From: Hydrogenimonas sp.
GTDB taxonomy: Bacteria > Campylobacterota > Campylobacteria > Campylobacterales > Hydrogenimonadaceae
Assembly (NCBI GenBank): GCA_021647345.1
Contig: JAKIUX010000045.1
Coordinates: 1-7,060 of the forward strand
DNA length: 7,060 nucleotides
Direction: 5' to 3'
Part shown: one piece after another, positions 1-5,752 of the stretch
Layout: every line of letters begins with the position of its first letter
How positions within the stretch are numbered: position 1 is the stretch's first letter
The notes under the pieces: model-generated
The model's database searches: none
Told to the model about the DNA's origin: nothing
Seen by the model: the letters and a program-made list of their open reading frames with translations, nothing else
Position numbers and translations under genes: made by a program

Positions 1-266
1 TAATAGCTACTACAGCTACTCTTTTCGGTCTTTTAGGTACCGTTGTGGGGGTTTTGATGGCTTTTGAAGCTATCGGCAAGGTAGGCATGGGAGACCCATC
101 TGTTTTTGCAAACGGTATCTCCATGGCTCTTGTTACAACTGTCGGCGGGCTAATAGTCGCAATAATTCATACAATAGGCTATAACTACCTTATAGCCTAT
201 CTTGACGATATAGAGGCAAGTCTCGAAGAGGATCTACTAATGCGTTTTTACGGATCGCAAAGATGA
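1..266 (+). CDS. exbB: ExbB/TolQ/MotA-family proton channel protein, C-terminal part
   Basis: The 5' end lies outside the window; codons are in frame from base 3, giving 87 visible residues. The visible part holds the last two hydrophobic segments of the family. The first contains LLGTVVG and the second ALVTTVGG, which carry the threonines expected to line the proton path in ExbB/TolQ. A short charged cytoplasmic tail follows. In the family this protein forms a pentamer around an ExbD dimer in the inner membrane and uses proton flow to energise TonB-type transport. It overlaps the next gene by ATGA, which implies translational coupling. The ExbB name rests on the exbD neighbour; TolQ is the alternative. 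Confidence 0.85.
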   Translation, partial: IATTATLFGLLGTVVGVLMAFEAIGKVGMGDPSVFANGISMALVTTVGGLIVAIIHTIGYNYLIAYLDDIEASLEEDLLMRFYGSQR

Positions 267-649
267 GAAGGCGCAAATCTCTAACCCTTGATATGACTCC
301 CCTTGTGGATGTCGTCTTTTTGCTGCTTATCTTCTTCCTTGTGACTTCTGTATTTAAAAAAGAGGAGCTCGCTCTCCTTTTAAATCTTCCAAGCGGCAAA
401 GAGGGTGAACAAATGGTCGAAAAGAAAGAGGTTTCTATAGAGCTTTCCAAAAGTAGCGTTGCGCTAAACGGAAAGATTGTCGACTTCAAAAAGCTGGAGG
501 TTTATATATCTGATGTGAAAGATAAAAAACGGCCTGTCACTCTTCGTATCGATAAGGATGTCCCGTACGGCAGAATCATGGAACTATTCAATCTTCTAAA
601 AAAATATAATTTGAACAACCTTGCACTTATCGAACAGAAGTCAAATTAA
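263..649 (+). CDS. exbD: ExbD/TolR-family biopolymer transport protein
   Basis: This 128-residue protein has the usual ExbD/TolR plan. A short basic N-terminus (MRRRK) is followed by DMTPLVDVVFLLLIFFLVTS, which contains the single membrane helix. Asp16 in the PLVDVVF motif is the expected proton-carrying residue. A periplasmic domain follows, with a typical end (RIDKDVPYGRIMELFNLLKKY). The start codon overlaps the exbB stop (ATGA) and has no strong Shine-Dalgarno sequence of its own, so it is probably translated by coupling. No tonB follows; the next gene is sqr behind a spacer with its own promoter signals. The partner receptor or TonB must be encoded elsewhere, or the pair serves another role. 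Confidence 0.9.
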   Translation: MRRRKSLTLDMTPLVDVVFLLLIFFLVTSVFKKEELALLLNLPSGKEGEQMVEKKEVSIELSKSSVALNGKIVDFKKLEVYISDVKDKKRPVTLRIDKDVPYGRIMELFNLLKKYNLNNLALIEQKSN

Positions 650-727
650 TACTCCGAAAAACTACTAACAACTTCTACTAAAATGCCGATATAGAGCAGG
701 GAATGGTTATGGTAAATATTAATAGGA

Positions 728-777
728 TCGATAAATTATTTATATTACAGTGATTAGTAATTTAAATGATTTATCGA
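728..777. repeat. Long imperfect inverted repeat (AT-rich hairpin)
   Basis: Bases 728-748 pair with 757-777. I count 19 Watson-Crick pairs, one G-T pair (737:768) and one T-T mismatch (743:762), around an 8-base loop. The outer nine pairs are perfect (TCGATAAAT / ATTTATCGA). It lies between exbD and sqr. It is too AT-rich and lacks the U-run of a standard terminator, so it could be a weak terminator, a processed RNA element, a DNA-binding site or a relic of a small mobile repeat. The structure is seen directly; its function is unknown. Confidence 0.6.
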
Positions 778-800
778 AAATTTGATGTTTAATCAATTTT
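778..800. promoter_or_regulatory. Palindromic candidate operator upstream of sqr
   Basis: The core is TTGATGTTTAATCAA (782-796), with half-sites TTGAT and ATCAA. It is extended by AAA/TTT after one mismatched position on each side. The half-sites are those of FNR-type regulators, but the spacer is 5 bases rather than the 4 of the FNR consensus. It sits just upstream of the first TATAAT box. A regulator site is an inference. Confidence 0.3.
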
Positions 801-808
801 ATTGCCTA

Positions 809-814
809 TATAAT
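809..814 (+). promoter_or_regulatory. Candidate -10 box, upstream promoter for sqr
   Basis: A perfect TATAAT lies 71 bases before the sqr start, in an AT-rich stretch. The -35 region has no good match at normal spacing, which is common for sigma-70 promoters in Campylobacterota. Transcription would start near 821. Confidence 0.4.
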
Positions 815-825
815 ATTGTTTTAAG

Positions 826-853
826 TTTTGATTAAAACTAATAGGACTATAAT
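826..853 (+). promoter_or_regulatory. Candidate sqr promoter, proximal, with overlapping dyad
   Basis: TTTTGA (826-831) and a perfect TATAAT (848-853) are 16 bases apart, placing a transcript start near 860 and leaving a leader of about 25 bases. A 7-bp dyad, TTGATTA (828-834) and TAATCAA (850-856), covers both promoter elements, which would suit a repressor site. No experimental support is available. Confidence 0.45.
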
Positions 854-873
854 CAATCTGACTTATGATCAAA

Positions 874-879
874 AAGGAG
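874..879 (+). promoter_or_regulatory. Ribosome binding site of sqr
   Basis: AAGGAG lies 5 bases before the ATG at 885. It decides the start: the reading frame is open back to an ATG at 828, but that codon has no such site and precedes the proximal TATAAT. Confidence 0.85.
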
Positions 880-884
880 TAGAG

Positions 885-2342
885 ATGGCAAGAGTCGTTG
901 TATTGGGTGCAGGTGTCTCAGGGCACACCGCAGCCACTTTTTTGCGTGACTGGCTTGGGCCGCAGCATGAAGTGGTCGTGGTAACGCCAAACAGCAAATG
1001 GAATTGGATTCCATCCAATATATGGGTAGGTGTAGGGCAAATGACAAAAGATGACGTCGTCTTCGATCTTGCACCTGTTTACGAAAAAGTGGGTATAGAC
1101 TATCGTCAAGCCAAAGCGGTATCCATACACCCTGAAGGTGGTGAGGCTGAAGATGTACCCTATGTGACCATAGAGTACACTGGCCAAGGAAAAGAGGGGG
1201 AGAAGGAGCTGATCTCCTACGACTACCTCATAAATGCTACCGGACCGAAGCTTAACTTTGGTGCAACTGAAGGGCTTGGACCGGACAACGGCTACACAGT
1301 TTCAGTCTGTACGGCAGACCACGCTACTCACGCTAACGAAGAGTTTCAAAAGGCTATAGCGAAGATGAAAGCGGGCGAAAGACAGCGCTTCGTTATCGGT
1401 ACAGGACACGGAATGTGTACTTGCCAGGGTGCCGCGTTCGAGTATGTTTTCAACATTGAGCATGAGCTTAGAAAAGCAGGCGTTCGAGATTTGGCTGACA
1501 TAAAGTGGATCTCTAATGAATCCTTCCTCGGTGACTTCGGTATAGGCGGGCTGCACCTAAAACAGGGCGGATATGCGGCAAGTTCGAGACTCTTTGCCGA
1601 ATCTCTATATACCGAGAGAGGTATAGAGTGGACTATAGGAGCGCATGTCAGCAAGGTTGAAGAGGGCAAGATCCACTACGAGCTTCTCGACGGTTCGACC
1701 GGTGAGATGGAGTTTGACTTTTCGATGCTGATACCTCCGTTTGCGGGAGTCGGGCTGAAAGCCTACGCCAAAGATGGAAGCGATATGACCGACAAAATTT
1801 TTGCTCCCAACGGATTTTTGAAAGTTGATGCCGACTATTCAGGCAAGCCTTACGAAGAGTGGAAAGCAAGTGATTGGCCAAAAACATACCAAAACCCCGA
1901 CTATCCCAACATATTTGCGGTCGGTATCGCCTTCGCGCCTCCTCACGGAATCTCTAAGCCGATGAAGAGTCCCAACGGAACGCCTATCAGCCCGACTCCG
2001 CCAAGAACGGGAATGCCTTCGGGTATAATAGGCAAAACTGTCGCTATGTCTATTAGAGATATGATAAACGGAGCCGAAAAGCCGACCCACCATGCCTCAA
2101 TGGCTGAAATGGGAGCCGCTTGTGTCGCTTCTGCCGGTAAGGGACTTACTAATGGTACCGCGGCAGCACTTACAGTATACCCTGTAGTTCCAGATTTTGA
2201 CAAATACCCCGGAATAGGCCGCGATCTTGACTATACTTTCGGCGAAATTGGACTTGCGGGCCACTGGATAAAACATATACTGCACCATATGTTCATTTAT
2301 AAAGCGAAGCTCAAGCCGGGCTGGACCTTAATACCTGAATAA
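885..2342 (+). CDS. sqr: Sulfide:quinone oxidoreductase family flavoprotein
   Basis: The 485-residue protein is expected to oxidise sulfide and pass electrons through FAD to the membrane quinone pool. The N-terminus is a dinucleotide-binding fold with GAGVSG (8-13), and a second FAD-fold signature, INATGP, lies at 116-121. Three cysteines fit the SQR active-site set: Cys142 in SVCTADHA, Cys180 in CTCQGAAFEY, and Cys413 in MGAACVAS. The motifs FLGDFGIGG (214-222) and PNIFAVGIAF (341-350) are also typical. The C-terminus (about 460-478) is amphipathic and rich in Trp, His and Lys, as expected for peripheral membrane attachment. Cys178 is an extra cysteine forming CTC. It is longer than classical type I enzymes of about 430 residues; I cannot assign the SQR subtype by eye. 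A 54-codon gene follows after 13 bases. Confidence 0.88.
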   Translation: MARVVVLGAGVSGHTAATFLRDWLGPQHEVVVVTPNSKWNWIPSNIWVGVGQMTKDDVVFDLAPVYEKVGIDYRQAKAVSIHPEGGEAEDVPYVTIEYTGQGKEGEKELISYDYLINATGPKLNFGATEGLGPDNGYTVSVCTADHATHANEEFQKAIAKMKAGERQRFVIGTGHGMCTCQGAAFEYVFNIEHELRKAGVRDLADIKWISNESFLGDFGIGGLHLKQGGYAASSRLFAESLYTERGIEWTIGAHVSKVEEGKIHYELLDGSTGEMEFDFSMLIPPFAGVGLKAYAKDGSDMTDKIFAPNGFLKVDADYSGKPYEEWKASDWPKTYQNPDYPNIFAVGIAFAPPHGISKPMKSPNGTPISPTPPRTGMPSGIIGKTVAMSIRDMINGAEKPTHHASMAEMGAACVASAGKGLTNGTAAALTVYPVVPDFDKYPGIGRDLDYTFGEIGLAGHWIKHILHHMFIYKAKLKPGWTLIPE

Positions 2343-2343
2343 G

Positions 2344-2350
2344 AAAGGAG
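2344..2350 (+). promoter_or_regulatory. Ribosome binding site of the 54-codon gene
   Basis: AAAGGAG, 5 bases before the ATG at 2356, mirrors the spacing of the sqr site. It is the main argument that the short frame behind sqr is translated. Confidence 0.75.
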
Positions 2351-2355
2351 AGTTG

Positions 2356-2520
2356 ATGGAACCGATAGAGAAGAATGTAAAGCCTTATGAACCGAGTTTT
2401 ACAACAATGGTGCCTACAGGCATAGTTAGGTTTTTCAGAACATGTGTACTGTGGCAGTTCATCAGATTTATTATCATAAATATCAAGATGCTGGCAGTCG
2501 TAAGAAAGAGCCACCACTAA
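2356..2520 (+). CDS. Small membrane-associated protein coupled to sqr
   Basis: This 54-residue frame starts 13 bases after the sqr stop with a strong ribosome binding site and ends 5 bases before a terminator hairpin, so it is almost certainly the second gene of the sqr transcript. The N-terminus is polar (MEPIEKNVKPYEPS). Residues 23-48 form one hydrophobic, positively edged segment (IVRFFRTCVLWQ, then FIRFIIINIKMLAVV), and it ends in KSHH. It has one cysteine, Cys30. This looks like a single-pass or surface-lying membrane peptide. It could help seat SQR at the membrane or link it to a quinone or oxidase partner. The general look recalls short helper peptides of respiratory enzymes such as the DUF4492 family, but that is a loose impression, not an identification. 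Confidence 0.7.
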   Translation: MEPIEKNVKPYEPSFTTMVPTGIVRFFRTCVLWQFIRFIIINIKMLAVVRKSHH

Positions 2521-2525
2521 AAGAG

Positions 2526-2550
2526 CTCCGTGCACTCTGCACGGAGTTTT
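2526..2550 (+). terminator. Intrinsic terminator after sqr and the small gene
   Basis: A perfect 9-bp stem, CTCCGTGCA (2526-2534) with TGCACGGAG (2538-2546), has a 3-base loop and is followed by TTTT. It begins 5 bases after the small gene's stop. The T-run is short, so some read-through into the next gene is possible. Confidence 0.8.
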
Positions 2551-2578
2551 AAAGATACTTTCCCCAAAAGGCTTTTTA

Positions 2579-3406
2579 ATGTCTGTGAAAAAAGATCTTC
2601 TTGTATACCCGGACGAGCGCATAAAAATACCCTCTACCGACGTAAGAAAGTTCGATGACAAGCTCTCGGAAGTGATAGATATGATGAGAGAGGTAATGGA
2701 AGAAAACGGTGCGGAGGGTCTTAGTGCGATTCAGACCGGATACCCTTACAATATAGTGATTGTCAGGGGCGATGATGGCAATATTTTGGAGTTGATCAAC
2801 CCCAGAATATTGAAATCGGAAGGTATGGCCAAAGCAAAAGAGAAGACTCTTTACTACCCTAAAATCGAAATAGAAGTTCCCCGCTATGAAAAGATAAAGA
2901 TTATCTATGAAGATAGAGAGGGCAAGCAGCACCATATGGAGGCGGAGGGAAAAGTCGCAAGGGTTATTCAAAGAAAGATAGACTATACATTCGGGGGTAC
3001 ATTTCTGGCAAAAGTCGACAAAGCTACAAGAGAGGCTGTCGAAAAGGCTCTGGCAGATAATGGCCTTGTGCCTGAAGTGGAGCTCTGCCCAACATTTTCA
3101 AAGAGAGTATACTTTCTAAGTGTGGCAGACAAGCTTCTCTTTTTCATTTTCCTTTCACTCTTTTCAAAGCTCTTTGGAGTATCGAGTGAGACACTATCAA
3201 AAATATATACATTCGACAAAATCGGCATTCTAATCGTCTTCATACTTCTTGTAGGCTACTTCATCTACGGTCGGTATGAAGCGAAAAAGTATAGCAGTTG
3301 CACAAGCTGTCAGATAGGAAATATGTTAGGTTCTATGGCAAAAAGAGGTGTCGTGGCGATCGCACTGGCTGTAGGCAGTTATCTTTTTGTCAACCCTTTA
3401 TCATAA
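2579..3406 (+). CDS. Degenerate peptide-deformylase-like protein with C-terminal membrane region
   Basis: Of 275 residues, 1-168 follow the peptide deformylase fold from end to end. EGLSAIQTG (46-54) matches motif 1 and keeps Gln52. The EGCLS motif appears as EKTLY (88-92), with the metal-binding Cys replaced by Thr90. The QHExDH motif appears as QRKIDY (131-136), so both zinc/iron histidines and the catalytic Glu are lost (Arg132, Lys133, Tyr136). It therefore cannot deformylate by the known mechanism. Residues after 170 are absent from normal deformylases of about 170-190 residues. They hold three hydrophobic stretches (about 183-200, 214-231 and 256-271) and a CTSC pair (Cys241, Cys244). 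AAAAGG (2566-2571) serves the ATG at 2579. There is no clear promoter between the terminator and this gene. Its role is unknown; a membrane-bound binding protein is one inference. Confidence 0.8.
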   Translation: MSVKKDLLVYPDERIKIPSTDVRKFDDKLSEVIDMMREVMEENGAEGLSAIQTGYPYNIVIVRGDDGNILELINPRILKSEGMAKAKEKTLYYPKIEIEVPRYEKIKIIYEDREGKQHHMEAEGKVARVIQRKIDYTFGGTFLAKVDKATREAVEKALADNGLVPEVELCPTFSKRVYFLSVADKLLFFIFLSLFSKLFGVSSETLSKIYTFDKIGILIVFILLVGYFIYGRYEAKKYSSCTSCQIGNMLGSMAKRGVVAIALAVGSYLFVNPLS

Positions 3407-3434
3407 AAAACTTCTCTAAAGTGAACTTAAAGAA

Positions 3435-3447
3435 TATACACTACAAT
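3435..3447 (+). promoter_or_regulatory. Candidate -10 region ahead of msrA
   Basis: TATACA (3435-3440) and TACAAT (3442-3447) are both near matches to TATAAT in the 47-base gap after the deformylase-like gene. A start driven by TACAAT would fall near 3454, at or next to the first msrA ATG. The mRNA would then be leaderless, or else begin 60 bases before the second possible ATG at 3514. Confidence 0.35.
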
Positions 3448-3453
3448 AGTATT

Positions 3454-4047
3454 ATGATTAAACTGTTACTAATACTTATAACGACGGCACTTTTTGCCGA
3501 AAACGGGGGAGTAATGGCTTCAAAAACTGAAAAAGCGGTTGTCGGCGGCGGATGCTTCTGGTGTCTCGAGGCTGTTTATGAAAATGTAAATGGTGTTTTG
3601 GATGTCATAAGCGGCTACAGCGGCGGAAGAAGAGAAAACCCCTCTTACGAGCAGGTCTGTTCAGGTGCAACAGGCCATGCGGAGGTGGTTGAGATAACGT
3701 TCGACCCTGCGCAGATCTCATATGAAGATATTCTTGAAATTTTCTGGAAGATTCACGACCCGACAACTCTCAACAGGCAGGGTGCCGACGTCGGTACGCA
3801 GTATAGATCTGTCATATTCTACTTAAACGATAGACAAAAAGATATTGCACAAAAGAGCAAAAAGGAGGCTCAAAAGAGATTTTCATCGCCCATAGTGACA
3901 GAGATTTCGCCTCTAAAAAAGTTTTGGCCGGCAGAAGAGTACCATCAGGACTACTTCAGAAAAAACCCTTACCATGGATATTGTCAAGCTGTGGTTTCAC
4001 CGAAAGTCGAAAAATTCAAAAAAGAGTTCAAAGAGTGGTTGAAGTGA
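3454..4047 (+). CDS. msrA: Peptide methionine (S)-S-oxide reductase MsrA
   Basis: MsrA reduces methionine-S-sulfoxide in proteins or free amino acid. From the ATG at 3454 the protein has 197 residues. The catalytic motif is GGGCFWC (31-37) with Cys34 as nucleophile. TGHAEVVEITFDP (73-85) carries the acid Glu77, and NPYHGYCQ (161-168) gives the likely resolving Cys167. Residues 1-16 (MIKLLLILITTALFAE) resemble a signal peptide with cleavage after LFA, which would place the enzyme in the periplasm. A second ATG at 3514, preceded by GGGGGAG, would give a 177-residue cytoplasmic form. I prefer 3454 because the leader is in frame and well formed, but the ribosome site favours 3514. Its stop overlaps a possible GTG start of the next gene. 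Confidence 0.9.
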   Translation: MIKLLLILITTALFAENGGVMASKTEKAVVGGGCFWCLEAVYENVNGVLDVISGYSGGRRENPSYEQVCSGATGHAEVVEITFDPAQISYEDILEIFWKIHDPTTLNRQGADVGTQYRSVIFYLNDRQKDIAQKSKKEAQKRFSSPIVTEISPLKKFWPAEEYHQDYFRKNPYHGYCQAVVSPKVEKFKKEFKEWLK

Positions 4048-4061
4048 TAGATCGAGATTTG

Positions 4062-4265
4062 ATGATTTGCCAATGCAATAATCTTACGGTTGAAGATATA
4101 GCCAAGGTTATAAAAGAGAACGGCTACAAGAGTCTCGATGATCTGCTTGATCAAGATATATGCCTTATGGGAGATAAGTGCGAAGCGTGCAGAGACGAAG
4201 GTTATGAAAATGACGGAATGAATCTGCCTTTAGTTCTTTCTCTTGTAAAGCGAGGAGCTTTGTGA
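4062..4265 (+). CDS. Bfd-like [2Fe-2S] binding protein
   Basis: The 67-residue protein has the layout of bacterioferritin-associated ferredoxin (Bfd, 64 residues in E. coli). A CxC pair at the N-terminus (Cys3, Cys5 in MICQCNN) and a CxxC pair (Cys40, Cys43 in GDKCEACR) would hold a [2Fe-2S] cluster, with helices between them. Cys34 is extra. Bfd-like domains bind ferritins or act as electron-transfer modules in other enzymes; the partner here is unknown. I chose ATG 4062 because it puts the first cysteines where Bfd has them. A GTG at 4044 overlaps the msrA stop (GTGA) and would add six residues. Both starts have weak ribosome sites, so coupling to msrA is likely. The stop overlaps the next ATG by one base. 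Confidence 0.75.
   Translation: MICQCNNLTVEDIAKVIKENGYKSLDDLLDQDICLMGDKCEACRDEGYENDGMNLPLVLSLVKRGAL
4252..4257 (+). promoter_or_regulatory. Ribosome binding site of the ribbon-helix-helix-like gene
   Basis: GAGGAG lies 7 bases before the ATG at 4265 but only 4 before an in-frame GTG at 4262, so it favours the ATG. Confidence 0.7.
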
Positions 4266-4444
4266 TGGAGAAGAAGTATATAGACCTGGAAGTAAAAGTT
4301 ACAATTGACGAGATGAAGCTCATTGGCGAGTTCTGCAGGGATAAAGGGGTAAATTTTTCGGAGTGGATGAGAGAGATAGCCCTAAAAGAGATAAAAAAAG
4401 AGCAGAAAACAGATAAGGATGAAGATGAAGACTTTTCATCCTAG
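4265..4444 (+). CDS. Small ribbon-helix-helix-like protein
   Basis: The 59-residue product begins with a predicted beta strand (YIDLEVKVT, 5-13). A helix (DEMKLIGEFCRDKG, 15-28) follows, then a second helix opened by FSEW (31-48). This is the order of CopG/Arc-type ribbon-helix-helix DNA-binding proteins. The final 11 residues (TDKDEDEDFSS) are an acidic tail. It overlaps the Fe-S gene by one base and shares its transcript. It may be a regulator of the operon or the antitoxin-like half of a pair, but no toxin gene is visible beside it. The fold call is by eye and uncertain. Confidence 0.6.
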   Translation: MEKKYIDLEVKVTIDEMKLIGEFCRDKGVNFSEWMREIALKEIKKEQKTDKDEDEDFSS

Positions 4445-4448
4445 GTAT

Positions 4449-4673
4449 TTATAATTTGAACTCCTGTTCTGCAGCTTTTGCAGCCTCCATCCCTTTGAAC
4501 GTCAATTGACTCTCTTTTATATACCCATCTTTTTTTAAAGATTTAGCAACCTTTTTACCCTCTTTGAGCGTAAAGACTCTGCTATTTTCAAGAACCAAAA
4601 GAGTATCTTGAAGAGTCTCGCCCTCCTCTTTTTTCATAAGCGCAAGAAGCAACACCTTCTCTTCCGTTGTCAT
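4449..4673 (-). CDS. Small winged-helix-like protein at the end of the ABC operon
   Basis: I do not recognise a family for this 74-residue product. It is charged and mostly helical. TLKEGKKVAKSLKKDGYIKE (35-54) reads like a recognition helix, and LTFKGMEAAKAAEQ (57-70) resembles the wing and last helix of MarR/PadR-like proteins (compare the common LTxKG motif). It could be a small transcription regulator of the exporter. Its ATG shares one base with the stop of the preceding permease (TAATG), and GGAAGG lies upstream within that permease, so it belongs to the same operon. It ends four bases from the stop of the converging plus-strand gene. Confidence 0.65.
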   Translation of the reverse strand: MTTEEKVLLLALMKKEEGETLQDTLLVLENSRVFTLKEGKKVAKSLKKDGYIKESQLTFKGMEAAKAAEQEFKL

Positions 4674-5752
4674 TAAAAAAGCCTTCCAATTTTTCTAAAT
4701 CCGTAAAAGTATAGCACACTTCCAAGAAGTATGACTCCTGCAAAGTAGCTCCAGAGATCATCAAAGGCTGTTCCCCTGAAAAAGATACTTTCACTACCCT
4801 CTATGTAGTATCTTAGAGGCGACAGTAAAGATAGATCTTGAAGCAGAGGGTGCATTGCGTGTATGGGTGTCCATGCGCCGCTTAGAAATATTAGAGGCAT
4901 CATTATCAGTATGGAGAGTTGGGCAACTTGAAGCAGACTTTTTGAAACCGCCGCCACAAAGAGCCCTATTCCGGCACTTGTGAATGCATAGAAGAAGGAA
5001 AGAAGGAAAAAGGCGGCCAAAGAGCCGTTTATCGGTACGTCGAAAGCACCGAAGAGGACAATTCCTGTTGCAATCACAACTCCGCCCATCACTATTAGAA
5101 CCTGAGAGAAGGTTTTTGCAAGAATAATAAGTTTCGGATCAACTGGGGTCAAGAGCATTATCTCCCATGTTCCATTCTCTTTCTCCCGTACGAAAACCGC
5201 CGCTGTAAGAATCACTCCCAAAAGTGTTATCACAGAAAGCATCTCGGCCATAGCCATGAATTGGGAAGTGGTTGCATTAGGGTTGAAGAGTTTATGAATC
5301 TTTAGCTCGACCGGATAATCTATCTGCGAATACTCAAGTACGATATTTTGAAGATATTGAAGCGCCTGGAAACTCTGTGTAGCTGAAATGGAGTCAAGAA
5401 GAACATCTATCTGTGCTCTTTTATACCTTTTAAGATTTTTTTCGAAGTCTGAATCGAAAATGATACCGACCATCGTCTCTCTGTTGTAGATGGAGCGGCT
5501 AAGATCCTCCCGTGACATGAAAAGACGAGGCTTTTGAAACTCCGGCATATGAAGCCTGCTTAAGATCTTTTCGCTCATTCCGCCGCCTGTTTCGTCTACG
5601 TAGCCTACAGAGATATTTTTTGCCTGCATCTCTATACCGGCACCGGCAATGTATATATCCAGCGTAAAGGAGTAAAGAACTATTGCCACCAGCCCCCATG
5701 AGCGGAAAAAAGCGATGATCTCTTTCGCAACCAGGGAGATAAATATCTTCAT
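4673..5752 (-). CDS. ABC-2 type transporter permease, second of two
   Basis: The 359-residue inner-membrane protein has the ABC-2 plan. One N-terminal helix (18-38) is followed by a periplasmic domain of about 130 residues and five C-terminal helices (about 171-187, 213-236, 245-268, 276-293 and 335-350). The cytoplasmic EKENGTWEIMLLTPV (190-204) is the hallmark loop contacting the ATPase, and the LSGAWTPI stretch (290-297) is also typical. It resembles the YhhJ/YbhS/YbhR group of exporters. The ATG at 5752 overlaps the stop of the preceding permease (TGATG) and has AAGGAG at proper distance. The frame is open for another 116 codons upstream, but only as the shadow of that gene. Substrate unknown. 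Confidence 0.88.
   Translation of the reverse strand: MKIFISLVAKEIIAFFRSWGLVAIVLYSFTLDIYIAGAGIEMQAKNISVGYVDETGGGMSEKILSRLHMPEFQKPRLFMSREDLSRSIYNRETMVGIIFDSDFEKNLKRYKRAQIDVLLDSISATQSFQALQYLQNIVLEYSQIDYPVELKIHKLFNPNATTSQFMAMAEMLSVITLLGVILTAAVFVREKENGTWEIMLLTPVDPKLIILAKTFSQVLIVMGGVVIATGIVLFGAFDVPINGSLAAFFLLSFFYAFTSAGIGLFVAAVSKSLLQVAQLSILIMMPLIFLSGAWTPIHAMHPLLQDLSLLSPLRYYIEGSESIFFRGTAFDDLWSYFAGVILLGSVLYFYGFRKIGRLF

Noticed and set aside
728..777. Standard intrinsic terminator for exbBD
   Set aside because: The stem is AT-rich and followed by AAA rather than a T-run; reported as an inverted repeat of unknown role.
782..796. True FNR site upstream of sqr
   Set aside because: The half-sites fit but the spacer is 5 bases, not 4; kept only as a candidate dyad.
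828..884. Upstream extension of sqr from an ATG at 828
   Set aside because: The extra 19 codons have no ribosome site, cover the proximal promoter-like sequence and precede a start with ideal AAGGAG; the flavin-binding strand begins right at 885.
3298..3453. Longer msrA frame beginning inside the deformylase-like gene
   Set aside because: Those 52 codons are an out-of-frame shadow of the preceding gene and match no part of MsrA.
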